From Bursaphelenchus xylophilus (taxonomy: Eukaryota; Nematoda; Chromadorea; Rhabditida; Aphelenchoididae): DNA of 64,000 nucleotides. Numbering within the stretch: position 1 is the first letter of the stretch; every line of letters starts with the position of its first letter. Shown piece by piece: positions 32,799 through 42,629 of the stretch. The stretch is from positions 2,356,001 through 2,420,000 of the forward strand of contig CAJFCV020000004.1 of NCBI GenBank assembly GCA_904066235.2. Direction: 5' to 3'. The notes under the pieces are model-generated. The model was not told the origin of the DNA and did no database searches. It was given only the letters and a program-made list of their open reading frames with translations. Made by a program: the position numbers and the translations under genes.

Positions 32799-33041
32799 GT
32801 GCAGCGATGTTTGCAACCACGTGCGAGGCATTTGAGCGTTGAATGGACTACGAGTTACGGAGAAACCGCGTGGCATCCGAATGGACCAAAAACGGCGATA
32901 AGAAATGTTTACTGTTTCAATACTCTATCAAAAAAGGAAGAGATATTTTTTAAAAGAGGGGAATTCAACTGTGTAATGCGGTATAAGACAAATGTAGTCG
33001 TATCTTCCGGCGTGGACGCAACAGATCTTTTAGAGGATTGA
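32799..33041 (+). CDS. hypothetical 80-residue ORF
   Basis: Not recognised. The ORF reads SVEWTTSYGETAWHPNGP ... GEFNCVMRYKTNVVVSSG and ends at 33041. A possible acceptor (TTGTGCAG) lies just before it, so it could be a last exon whose upstream exons I cannot find. It has no signal peptide of its own. It lies between the APMAP-like array and the peptide genes. It may be chance. Confidence 0.22.
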   Translation: MQRCLQPRARHLSVEWTTSYGETAWHPNGPKTAIRNVYCFNTLSKKEEIFFKRGEFNCVMRYKTNVVVSSGVDATDLLED

Positions 33042-33620
33042 TTCAGTAAGTATACAAGGTGTTTCGGGAAATTCTCCGGAAAGTTTTTGTCGATTTCTCG
33101 GCGCTCTGCCACGATATCCAAAAAAAAATTTTTTGCAATAGAAAGAAGGATATGGGAGGTTTTTTGCCAAAAACGATTTTTTCTACGCCGACGCGGAATG
33201 CAGTGTATTCGGCGAAGACTTTTGATCGCATTTTTGACCACACCTCTAATCTCAAACGCTTTATTACGAATTTTGACGGCTCAAAAAAGGATGAATCTTG
33301 ATGGTTGAAAGAGGATTTGCATATTTCTTCGTTCATCAAGCACTCGGCGAAGGTATGGCGGACGCTTTCCATGTCGGCGGAGGCCATAACTCACCTTCGG
33401 ATAAAGACACAGAGCTGGGAATGGCTCAAAATGATTTCCCGACAGAAAATAAACAGTACACAGTATACTACTGCAGTAGTGAAAATTCATTTGATAGGCC
33501 CTCCAAATAGTGAATAGAATATATTTACCAATTTGACTATGAATATCAAAAGAGAATATCGTTAGAGCAGAAATATAGACGGTATATAACGGCGTTCGGA
33601 ATCACTAATTTCCATTTGAA
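33042..33620. other. spacer with repeat fragments
   Basis: A GGTGTTTCGGGAAATT sequence near 33058 and pieces resembling family F (GGCGAAGGTATGGCGGACG) occupy most of it. A TATA-like GGTATATAACGG near 33576 may serve the next gene. Confidence 0.4.
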
Positions 33621-33951
33621 ATGTTCAGACAACTTATCCTCGCTGTTCTCCTCCTTCTCACCGTCGGCGAAGGTAAGAAGACGAAATAGATAGCCATTAT
33701 ATTCCTCGCTTCAGTCTATGGCGACGGCACCTACAGCTGTGGACCAAGAGGAAAGTAAGTAAACGTAAAACCCTTGCCAATGCGTTTCAGAGGATCGGTT
33801 AGAGTTCACGGGGGAACTCATCACAAAAGCCATGGCCACAAAAAGACAACTGGAAAGTACGATTGGGCCACGGTCGGAAACCGTATGTTGTCAAGAAAAG
33901 AACTAAAAACAAATTTATATTTTAGGCTATGGAACAGGAAAGAAGGACTAG
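33621..33951 (+). CDS. small secreted His/Gly/Lys-rich peptide
   Basis: Exons 33621-33672, 33715-33754, 33791-33882 and 33926-33951 join in phase to 69 residues. The signal peptide (MFRQLILAVLLLLTVGE) is followed by YGDGTYSCGPRGK, VRVHGGTHHKSHGHKKTTGK and a tail YGTGKKD. There are only two small family-like hints: a lone Cys and a His-Lys-Gly stretch. No known family. All three introns are 36-43 nt. A TATA-like motif lies about 45 bases upstream and an AATAAA near 34020. It resembles the minus-strand peptide at 19366 in composition, not in sequence. Reading on past 33882 gives a longer frame, but a splice ending at the TAG at 33949 fits better. Confidence 0.6.
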
Positions 33952-34751
33952 GAATAACACTGCGCTTGGCCCTTGACTGTTTAATTTCAGTTGTATCAAT
34001 GATTTATGTTTCTATTTTGAATAAATGTTGCATAATGCGTATAAAAGTGGAAAGACAGAATGTTGAGCAAAGGAGTACAAAAGCCATCAACGGAGAAAAG
34101 ACAAGACAGTTTGGGTCAAAAAAAAGATCGATACGGGGCGTAGGGCAGGCCGATACGCAAAAAAGTTGTAGGAAGTGTCTACGAGGCCTGGCAAAGCCGT
34201 CGGATGGTCGGCGGACGGTCGGCGAAGACTTGTCGAAGACTTTCAATATGTCCACTTTTTCTAATTTTAGCTATTACTAACGTTAGTTTAGATTCCGAAG
34301 AGTTTTACAGCAGTTGAAAAACTTTTTTGTTTTCTGTAGGGGTTCAGTATGATGATATCTGATGACCCCCCCCCCAGGCCGTGGTCTAAAAACATGGAAA
34401 GGGACCATGGTAATTTCCACCGAGATTTTTTGTCCATTGTCACCCCCCTTCCCAGCCGACGTTCCAAAAAATTTTTGACTCTCAACCATTTCCCTTATTT
34501 ATCCTGCTGTCAAACTCAATTTTATCATGGCCAATGAAAAATTGTTTTGCAGCTTGTATTCTAACTGGTATAAATTTTGGCCAGACAGCAAAGGAGTCAA
34601 AGGTTACTGTTTCTTTCAACACTTACCACCATAATCACTTTGATTATGAACTAATTAGCATATCACAGGAGTCAGCCCATCCTTTAACAAGTCTCATTTC
34701 CCCTATAAAAACGGCTGAGATCAACAAACCACTCATTGTCAGTTCAGGAAG
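33952..34751. other. spacer with family F copy
   Basis: Family F at about 34105-34295. The remainder shows no gene. CTATAAAAACGG at 34704 is a likely TATA element for the next gene. Confidence 0.5.
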
Positions 34752-35501
34752 ATGCTCAAGCTGATAGGTCTTCTGGCCATTTTGGCGATGTGTTGTCATG
34801 GTAAGTTCTAAACGATAGGGCGGTCGGTAGCCTTTAAATAGCCAAGAAGAAAGTTTTAGTCATAGAAAAAAATTTTCGAATTGCGGAACTCCCACTTTGA
34901 AACTAATAGACTTGATCATTACAAAACGGAAGGCTTCCACGTGCGACGCTCAAATTTTCTTTATACTTTGCACACACATCAGGCAAAGGCCACATATCAA
35001 TTTCTAAATGGTTTAGCCCCCGCTTTGCGGGCGCAGCCGAGGTATAAAGCGATCTTTCGCCGCCGAGAGAGCTCGCGAAACATGGATGACGGCCATGGAT
35101 AAACACACTTTTTCGCCATAACTTTACTAGTTTCGTGTGAAAAAAATCTTTTTTTGTGGGAACATTGCCCTCTATGGTAGAAAAAGATATTAAATTTTTC
35201 ATGCCAATACTCGAAAAAGTGTCGCATTTTTGCATACTTTCGACCTAAAAACCTCAGTCGTTTCTACAAAACGCCAACTACCCGTCTCTCATACGTCTTA
35301 CAAGAGACTGATCTAAATTTATGCCAAGTTTCATCAAGATCTGAGCGTCGCACTTGGAGTACTTCCCTTGTAAGTAATAAAAGTAATTGCAGCTCGTTAC
35401 AACCCACACACATCCATGTAAGTATCAAGAATGTTCTCCTTACAGCTTATCCAGAAATCATTGAATATATGTCCACTATGCGTATATACCCAAGGTCTTA
35501 A
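34752..35501 (+). CDS. very short secreted peptide
   Basis: Exon 34752-34800 encodes the signal MLKLIGLLAILAMCC. It splices in phase to 35446-35501 (AYPEIIEYMSTMRIYPRS, stop), giving about 34 residues. An alternative last exon beginning near 35534 (PRNPSYRVLSSRASG ... YGIFSYKPGN) also fits if a donor inside the second exon (ATAT/GTCC) is used, giving about 65 residues. I cannot choose between them. A TATA-like element lies about 50 bases before the ATG. The intron contains a palindromic family D copy (about 34925-35375). No family recognised. Confidence 0.42.
34925..35375. repeat. palindromic family D copy
   Basis: GTGCGACGCTCAAATTTTC near the left end returns as AGATCTGAGCGTCGCAC near the right. 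Other copies or parts: 13230, 29330, 44558, 45040, 60855, 60909 and 62470. Better copies start GGGAAGTACCCCAAGTGCGA. Confidence 0.65.
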
Positions 35502-36722
35502 TAACCAATTTTGATTGATTTTTCAGGCCTCTAGCCCCCGTAACCCCAGTTATAGGGTTCTTTCCAGCCGGGCTTCCGGCCGTCACGCAACTCCCAACCC
35601 GTCAACCGATCACTCCGGTGACGCGCAGAAGTATGGCATATTTTCTTACAAGCCTGGCAATTGAAAATTTTAGGATTTAAGCGACGTGGAACTTTTACTC
35701 TCCCTTCCCAATCCCATAAAAAGTGCAAAACTTTCTGGTGCAGGATTTTTGGACCATAATGAATCAATCAGCTTGTGTCAAGGAATTTAAAATAATATAG
35801 CTAAAATAAAGCCCATTATCATGAATATAATTGGTTGGCATTTCTTCTTCAAAAGGCAAAAAATGCAAGTGTTGTTTTTGGGTGAGATGCACCGTGCAAA
35901 GATGACTTGAGGACGAGTACGAGGGCGTATGTGTCTTTTGCAACGTTTCATGTGAGGGCCTAATACAGTGACGGACCTGATCGGGTGGCAAAAAACGTAC
36001 CATCCTGCGTCCGGGGTGTAGAAATGGGGAATTTTTGGGGCGAGAGAGTACGTTTTTGCGTGTCTTTTTTCTCTCTTTCTCTGCAAAATCAAGACGAAGT
36101 GTAAAAAACCAATAGCGAAGAGTCTATTCCGGTCAACGGACTCTTCAGTTTGACGTGGGGCGCGCTTTTGAAATCGGAGTCTTTTCACTTGGAGAGGGAG
36201 GTACTTTTCTTCATTTTTTGATACTTCCCGGATACAATATGGCACGTTTTTTGCCATTGGATCAGATCCGCTACTGTATGAGCCAATGTTTCATAGATAT
36301 TTCATCAGCAGGCCAATGGGGCGAAATGACAGCCAAATTTTTCAAATAAGGCTAATAACTAGCCAAAAAAACCGGGATCGGCTACTCCAACTTCTTCGTT
36401 GGCTTTTTTCAAGGCTTCACAGCTATCTCGACGTCATACTTTGGCTAGACGATCAAAACATTTTTACGTATTCGTCCTAAAAAATGCTGATGTACAGTAT
36501 TCTGATCTTTGTACCTCTTTTTACGACATGTCTAACCAAAATCTATGAATAAAATGGTCTAACCATATGAATTCAAGTTATTAATTATGTGCTATTCAGT
36601 AGCTTTCTTTGTCATGGTGGGTAATAAAATTTTGTCAGACTGTAATAAATTTTTGATAAAACAGTTTCAAGGATCCTCCATTTTTAAAAATTCCGACGCT
36701 TGGAAAAAGCACGCTGTTTGTC
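35502..36722. other. spacer holding element A with element J nested in it
   Basis: Element A (copy 15, about 35968-36280) is interrupted at about 36020-36160 by part of element J (GGCGAGAGAGTACG ... ACTCTTCAGTTTGACGT). The ORF on the minus strand at 35531-35767 (WDWEGRV ... CQACKKICHTS) has no recognised domain. Confidence 0.5.
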
Positions 36723-37448
36723 ATGAACAAATATTTCTTACTTTTGTCTGTTTTTCTTGTTGTTCTTTGTCAAGGTTTGTTATTTATCAATGTATTGCTT
36801 CATTATTTCTGTCACTTCTCCAGCAACTCTTGGCTGGAGAATCTCGCCTGTAGCAGCAAATAAAAAGCTAAAATTTTGAACCAATTTTGCAACACCAAAG
36901 CCTTAATTGCACTTGTGTTTATACGAACTAGCCTCCAATTTTTAGGTGAATTTTGCACACCATCATTCAACGTCAGGTAGGGTATTTTACCGTGTTCCTT
37001 GACCACTGCCGTTTGTTTTCTTTCTTATAATATTTTCTAAGAATAACTTTTTCAGTCATCCAACTCCTTATTACAACTTCTACATGCAAGCAGCAGACCC
37101 CACAATTCGGTTGAAAAGAAAAAGTCGGTTAAATTCGGAGATTGCCACGGCTAAAACTTCGGCTCCGGTTCTTGGCTCTCAGAGCCGGAGCCGAGGCCAA
37201 ATTTGCGACTCCGGCTCTCGTGTAAAATTTGAAGAGGGTCCGGCTCCGTATACGCATTATGCAAACGACTCCGGCTCGGAGCCGCTCAAAGCCGGAGCCA
37301 AGAGCCGGCTTCGGAGCCGTGGCAATCTCTGGTTGAATTTACAAGTTTTTTGTCTCACTTCTTTAATTTTTCAGATTGGTTATATAATTTTTTGAAAAAA
37401 CATGGTCTCGGATACGACAAGAACAAAGCACACTGCATGATCTACTGA
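36723..37448 (+). CDS. small secreted basic peptide, intron hit by a hAT-like element
   Basis: Exons 36723-36778 (signal MNKYFLLLSVFLVVLCQG), 37056-37123 (HPTPYYNFYMQAADPTIRL) and 37375-37448 (WLYNFLKKHGLGYDKNKAHC, then MIY and stop) give about 65 residues. I chose donor GTTATT at 36779 over the earlier GTTTGT because only it keeps the aromatic-rich frame open. The second donor is GTCGG at 37124. A 196 bp hAT-like insertion begins 12 bases downstream of it, so the element sits just inside the intron. The product is basic with one Cys. AATAAA near 37485. No family recognised. Confidence 0.55.
37136..37331. mobile_element. 196 bp hAT-like element
   Basis: Ends CGGAGATTGCCAC and GTGGCAATCTCTG. 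Flanks GTTAAATT and GTTGAATT are an 8-bp duplication with one change. It is the short relative of the element at 13349. Confidence 0.8.
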
Positions 37449-39364
37449 AAAATTGTGATCCGACTTGTGTTTGTGTTGACTGAAAAATAAATGTGGCAAG
37501 CAAGGAATTTTTTATTTGAGTTTCTTTGCTCGTAAACCTTGATTAGACTTTCAGCGAGCGATACGCAAAACTTATTGACGTTTGAAATCTTCTCCATAAA
37601 ATAACTCACATTTGAATTGCGTTTTTTACGGCTTACAAAGTTTTTAGGATTCCGATTTTTTTCTATTCAGAGAGCGGTTGATTTTTCTTGTCCACCCATG
37701 CAGACACAAAAGGCTTTGCCTGGGACAGTAGCAATCCTATTGGATTTCGAGTTCGTACACTCAATGTTGGTCAATTCAAAGCGAGGGGAAACTGGAGCGG
37801 CTTGAGGAATCGTTGTAAAAGGAAACGGCGGAGCTAATCTCGGGATATGTACTGTTCAGTTCTGGTAGCGATCCTATTGGAATGGAAACCTCCTACACAC
37901 AACCACTCGGATGCCCCAGGATAAGAAGTACCAAGGCACTACTATATAACCGGCGACGGATGGATTTTGCATTAACTGGACAATAGAAACCATACTGATT
38001 CACTCCATGATTTTTACATGTGATTAGTGAAATAAATTGAAAGGTCTCCGCCGCCTTCCATAGACGCCGCACGTCAAACTGAGATAAGCTAAAACAGTCC
38101 GGTGAATGGATTGGAAATTTGCCAAAAAAGACGCGAAAAAACGTTTTGTCGGGGGAGAAATGGGGAATTTTTGGGGCGAGAGAGTACGTTTTTGCGTGTC
38201 TTTTTTCACTCTTTCTCTGCGAAATAGACGAAGTGTAAAAAACCGATAGCGAAGAGTCTATTCCGGTCACCGGACTCCTCAGTTTGACGTGCGCCGGTCT
38301 ATTACTATTATTATATGCCATTAAGGTTTATCTTTATGCCAAATGTATAACAGCAACATTTATTCTCAATTACAAACCAATTCAAAGCTCTCAAATGATC
38401 TTGCAGTGCTCTTTGTGATCGAAGAAGCCGCCCATTTTTGTGGGTTTCTTACCTCTTTTCGATTTGTTTTTACTCCAAAACCAGCGTTTTGCACCTGCAA
38501 ATTGGGTTCTAAGGATTTGTCTGCAACAATGACTCACGTTTCACAACTCCTTCAGCATATGATCCCAGATTCAAAGGATGGCTCAGTTTCCCAACGCTAA
38601 AATCATCGCATATACATACTCTTTACTACGAATCCAAATGGACCTAGAAATTTCTTTTCTCTCGGAGGGTTTTGTTGTACGGAGGATGTTTCACGTGATC
38701 CCAAAAAACGTGAGTGAAATATACGTTTTCTGTGGAGATTTTATACGAAAACGGGCGGATTTTTGCTGGTAAAAGACTTGCCTTGTTTCATGTTCATCTG
38801 GAGCAACACATTGGGTGGCTGAAACTATCCAACAATTTACCATTGACCAATGATTTTAAAATTTGTCTTAAAACTAAAATTTTACCTCGACAAGTTGTAA
38901 CTACGATTAGAAAAATGAGCACAGTAATGACGTTCATCTTCCGTCCACAAATCGTCTGGCTATCTTTCCATTAATCAATCAATTTTATCAATACTTCTTT
39001 TACAAATTCCATTTGGTCTACCGTATTTTATTCAAAAATCTCAAAAGTAATCGCCATAGATTATCATGACAAAAATTGAAACGAAATTTTAAAGAATATG
39101 AAATTCAGATGTCTGCGTATATAAACGTATGTATAAACGGCGTCTTCAGTAGCTGAAGCGCTACATACGAACAGATTTTACTTTGCTCTTCGATATAAAC
39201 ATGACAGAAAAGTACATCCTCCGCGTTTACTATCAAGTTCAAATTTGCATATCAAAAGATCGCAAGGTCATAATAAAAAAAGATACGACTATTACAGAGT
39301 CAATAAAATTGTTGGCCTAAGGCGATATAAAAGAATATGAGTCCAAAGAAAACGCATTTTAAAC
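37449..39364. other. 1.9 kb spacer
   Basis: Element J (copy 3) at about 38070-38297, with CGTCAAACTGAG and CTCAGTTTGACG ends. I find no supported gene in the rest, although several short ORFs exist at 37617 and 38343-38974. Confidence 0.45.
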
Positions 39365-40178
39365 ATGCTGCGACATTTTCTTTTGATTGCCATTTTCTTG
39401 ATTGCAGTTTCATACAGTAAGCCTTGACTTTTTTTGGTTTTTTTAACCATAAATTAAAATTTATTTATTGTATTTTCAGCTTATGCTTATGCGTTGAAAA
39501 ATCATAGTGATGAGAAAGGGTAGGCAAGCCAGTTTGGTAATCTCTTGGTTTTGGAATTAAATGTTTGAAAAGTTGGATACCTATGTAATACTAATATGTA
39601 CTTTTATTTTCCAGACTGTCTACATTATTTTCAGACTATCTACAACAACTCATGAGATTGTCGGTATTTTACATGGTCTAGAAGAGGGAAAACGTAAGTG
39701 TTCAGCAGCACCTTGTCTTGTCGGGAAGTGCACAAAGTGCTTCTCTTAGCCTCTGATGACAACCATGGTATCAGTATGTCGGGAAAATAATGTGGATTTG
39801 TCGCGCCTAGGAAATTTTAGATAATATTCGAAAGAGTTTTTGGAGATTTGCTGTGGCAACTACACATTATTTTTCTGACATACTAATATTATACATGTCG
39901 TAAATTTAAAAATTCCTTCTGTTTTTTTTCCGATAGATAAAAGAAAAAAATCTTGAAATCGTAGTTACCGTAAGCTTCAAAAAATTAAACCTTATATTAT
40001 ATTTCCAGGCTCCAAGCGCAAGGCCGACAAGAAGAAGAAAAAGAAAAAGAAGAAGAAGTCCAAGAAGGACAAGAAGAAGAAGAAAAAGAAGGGCAAGAAA
40101 CCCAAAAAGGAAAAGAAAGAGAAGAAAGAAAAGGGGGAAAAGGATGAGTCAAAGTCTGATGATAATTCCCAAGAATAA
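39365..40178 (+). CDS. secreted protein with a lysine-rich tail
   Basis: Exons 39365-39416 (signal MLRHFLLIAIFLIAVS), 39480-39519 (YALKNHSDEKG), 39635-39693 (LSTTTHEIVGILHGLEEGKR) and 40009-40178 join in phase to about 106 residues. The last exon is almost only AAG/AAA codons: KADKKKKK ... KPKKEKKEKKEKGEKD, then an acidic end DESKSDDNSQE. More than half of that exon is Lys. A signal peptide on such a polycation is unusual. Nuclear Lys-rich tails are common but would not need one. Intron 3 contains element G. AATAAA at about 40207. No family recognised. The role is unknown (antimicrobial, nucleic-acid or matrix binding are guesses). Confidence 0.65.
39771..39897. mobile_element. TA-flanked element G (copy 6)
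   Basis: TATCAGTATGTCGGGAAAA at the left and TTTTTCTGACATACTAATA at the right, within intron 3 of the Lys-rich gene. Confidence 0.7.
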
Positions 40179-41446
40179 ACAAAAAATACTTCATTTTTGA
40201 TTAACTAATAAAATATGTATGTTGTCTTAACAGCACCGGTCTTATATACATATTCTGCAATAACACAGGGTAAGGAAATCTAACGTTAGTAATAGCTAAA
40301 ATTACAAAAAGTGGGGATATTGCAAGTCTCCGCTAAGCCTTCGCCGAGCGTCCGCCGAGCATCCAACGGCTTTGCCAGGCGTCGTGGGCACTTTCTACAA
40401 CCTTTTTTTTGGGTATACACTTGCCCTACGCCCCCGTATCGATCGATTCTGTTGACCCGAAAAGTCGGGACGCGCTAAAATTTTGCTTGATACTAAAGTA
40501 AATCCAAAATAAAATTTTTAATTTTTTTGTCAAAACACTATTACCAAAACATTTTTTTCCTCGGTTTTAACCACTCAACACCTTTCACTTCGAAAATCAG
40601 TATCTCTTGATCATAAATCTTCGTTCCACACCTTCCATCGTATAAAATGCCTTTTTTTGACAAATTTTTGCTTTCGCACCGAAACTTTTTTTCGCCTGCA
40701 GCGCAGCCGACATTCCGGTCGGTCGAATACTGTTTCCATGTGTGGAAAGGAGAATTTGAGCGGGTCAAGGCCGCTGGGTTGTAAAGTTACATCAGAAGGT
40801 ATTGTTTTTGAGATCAAAGGTAAGATCCTACGTATTAGCGTGCAAAATCGGTGGAATTTGAATCGCAAAGTCCAACAAGACTTGTGTATTTTATTTGTTT
40901 TGTTTCGGCGAGTTTATTTTGGATCGAAAACTGAAGGTTTTTTGATCAGAAATTGTTCAAGGGCTGTGCCGGCCAAATCAGGCCCTCATTAGCATAAAAA
41001 GACCATTTTTTGTTACTTTCAATGTTGTTGTGTTTTTCTGAAGGGGCCTGGCAGCAAAAACACTGTCTTATTTTATCTGGACGGCTAAAATTTAGTCGGA
41101 ATTGGCGATTTCCCATATTATCCTTGACCAGATCGGAATTTTGAGAAATTTTGTAAGAATTGGCTAACGTCTTAGCTCTTTTTGAATTATTTAGTGTCTA
41201 AATACCTTACCCGAGTTGTTGAAATATTTTTCCAACGGTAAGTGCAAAGTTTCTTTCAAATTTTTGCTAGTTTTAAATGTCTGGGCCGATATTGTTCATA
41301 AGATTTTTTGATCTTTTTTTTGTGAGAATTGAAAGCTAATGCCGGTCTGATTCGGTCCAATTGACCTTTTCGCTTCCTTGAGAAGCGAACCATCCAATAA
41401 AACAAAATTTCCGGATATTTTTAACTGATCTTATCAATTGCAGGAG
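40179..41446. other. spacer upstream of the RING cluster
   Basis: Inverted family F copy at about 40270-40450. The 40450-41440 part has overlapping ORFs on both strands without any recognised domain. Confidence 0.4.
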
Positions 41447-42393
41447 ATGTCGAGCAATTCCGAATCTTCCGAGCCCAAGTCTGCCAGCGATGACGACTTT
41501 TTCTGGTATGAGGACGAGGAGGGTGAGTATTTGCTGTTTTGTGCATGAGGTGAAGGGGTAATACCGCGGATTCTGGGCTGGGTTTTGGATTTTTTATGGG
41601 AATGGGTCATGGTTAATATAAAAAAAAACTTTTTGTTGAGTTTTGGAGAAAGGATGGGTTAAATTACGTTCAGTGTTGGATAACCAGTTTATGAAGTTTT
41701 ATTGGGTCAGATTGGGGCCAGTAAGTCTGTAATTACTCTGATTTATCGGAAAGTTTATATTGAACTTGCCATTAAACTAATATTTATTTATTTTCGATGA
41801 GAATTCTGCTTACCGAGCACGGTAAAAGATAGATTAGGGTTTTTTTTTGGGGATTTACAAGATTTCTCTGGTTCTTTTTTCTAATGGGAAGTAAAAATTT
41901 TTTTCTTTACAGTGGCGGACCTGGTCCAGTGGGAAAAAACGTAACATTTTGCATCCGGGAAGTGGCAAAAACTGTGGCAAAATACCTCCCTCTCGAAGTC
42001 ACAAACTCCGATTTCAAAAGCGCACCCGCTCTTTTTGCGAGGGAGCCCTTCAAATCGGAGTTTTTTTCACTTGGAGAGGGAGGTATTTTGCCACATTTTT
42101 TGATGCTTCCCGGATGCAAAATGGTACGTTTTCTGCCATTGGATCAGGCCGTCACTGTGTATTTTTACCCACTTTTATTGATTCTCCTAATTCCAGGTCC
42201 AGTCTGCGTTGTCTGCATGGATCCCCCCGTGGCTCCGACCACTTGCCGTCACTGCAATCAGATGTTGGGCTGCGAGGACTGCGTCAAAGCTTGGAACAAA
42301 GTTCAGATTGCCGATGGAGTCCAACGCAATTGCCCCTATTGCCGTGCTTGTTGGTATGATCTCAACACTTCGGTCAAGTTTGACTCTCGTTAA
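41447..42393 (+). CDS. C4C4 RING-finger protein 1 (short)
   Basis: Exons 41447-41522 and 42197-42393 join in phase to 90 residues. The start is acidic and Ser-rich (SNSESSEPKSASDDDFFWYE). The RING then has eight Cys: CVVC, CRHC after ten residues, GCEDC followed by VKAW, and CPYC. The Cys-only ligand set with the spacing C-x2-C-x4-G-C-x2-C resembles CNOT4-type C4C4 RINGs rather than C3HC4. A role as ubiquitin ligase is inferred. A TTGCAG acceptor stands 3 bases before the ATG, consistent with a spliced leader or 5' UTR exon. The intron carries element A. It converges with gene 2 across a 240-base gap. Confidence 0.75.
41908..42160. mobile_element. element A (copy 16)
   Basis: TACAGTGGCGGACCTGGTCC to GATCAGGCCGTCACTGTG. 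One of the best-preserved copies, in the intron of RING gene 1. Confidence 0.8.
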
Positions 42394-42629
42394 TTTTTTT
42401 TGTCATTTTTAGGTTCACGTTGTTTATTGTTGTTAATCTCGGATTTTGTTGGCTATTGGAATAAATGTATATATATTTTTTAAAGTAACTTGAATTTTGA
42501 TTCTGGGTTGATAACCAGTGTAATATCTGAGAATGGGATGTCAGTTTTTATAAAACAGGCAGAGAAGTGTTTTTTTTTTTGCAGCACGATTTATTATGAG
42601 ATCAAAAAAATGATATTGCATTAGGGTAA

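Noticed and set aside
33774..34280. 168-codon plus-strand ORF as one long protein
   Set aside because: It begins within the exon of the small His/Gly/Lys-rich gene and runs on through an intron into family F. The spliced model with a signal peptide explains it better.
35531..35767. Minus-strand ORF with CQACKKICHTS as a possible zinc finger
   Set aside because: Only a single Cys cluster, no second ligand pair, and the other strand may carry an exon of the peptide gene at 34752.
38343..38974. Three overlapping plus-strand ORFs of 64-86 codons
   Set aside because: No signal peptide, domain or consistent splice sites joining them.
40541..40992. Overlapping 75-111 codon ORFs on both strands
   Set aside because: No splice context, no recognisable domain, and neither strand is preferred by codon use.
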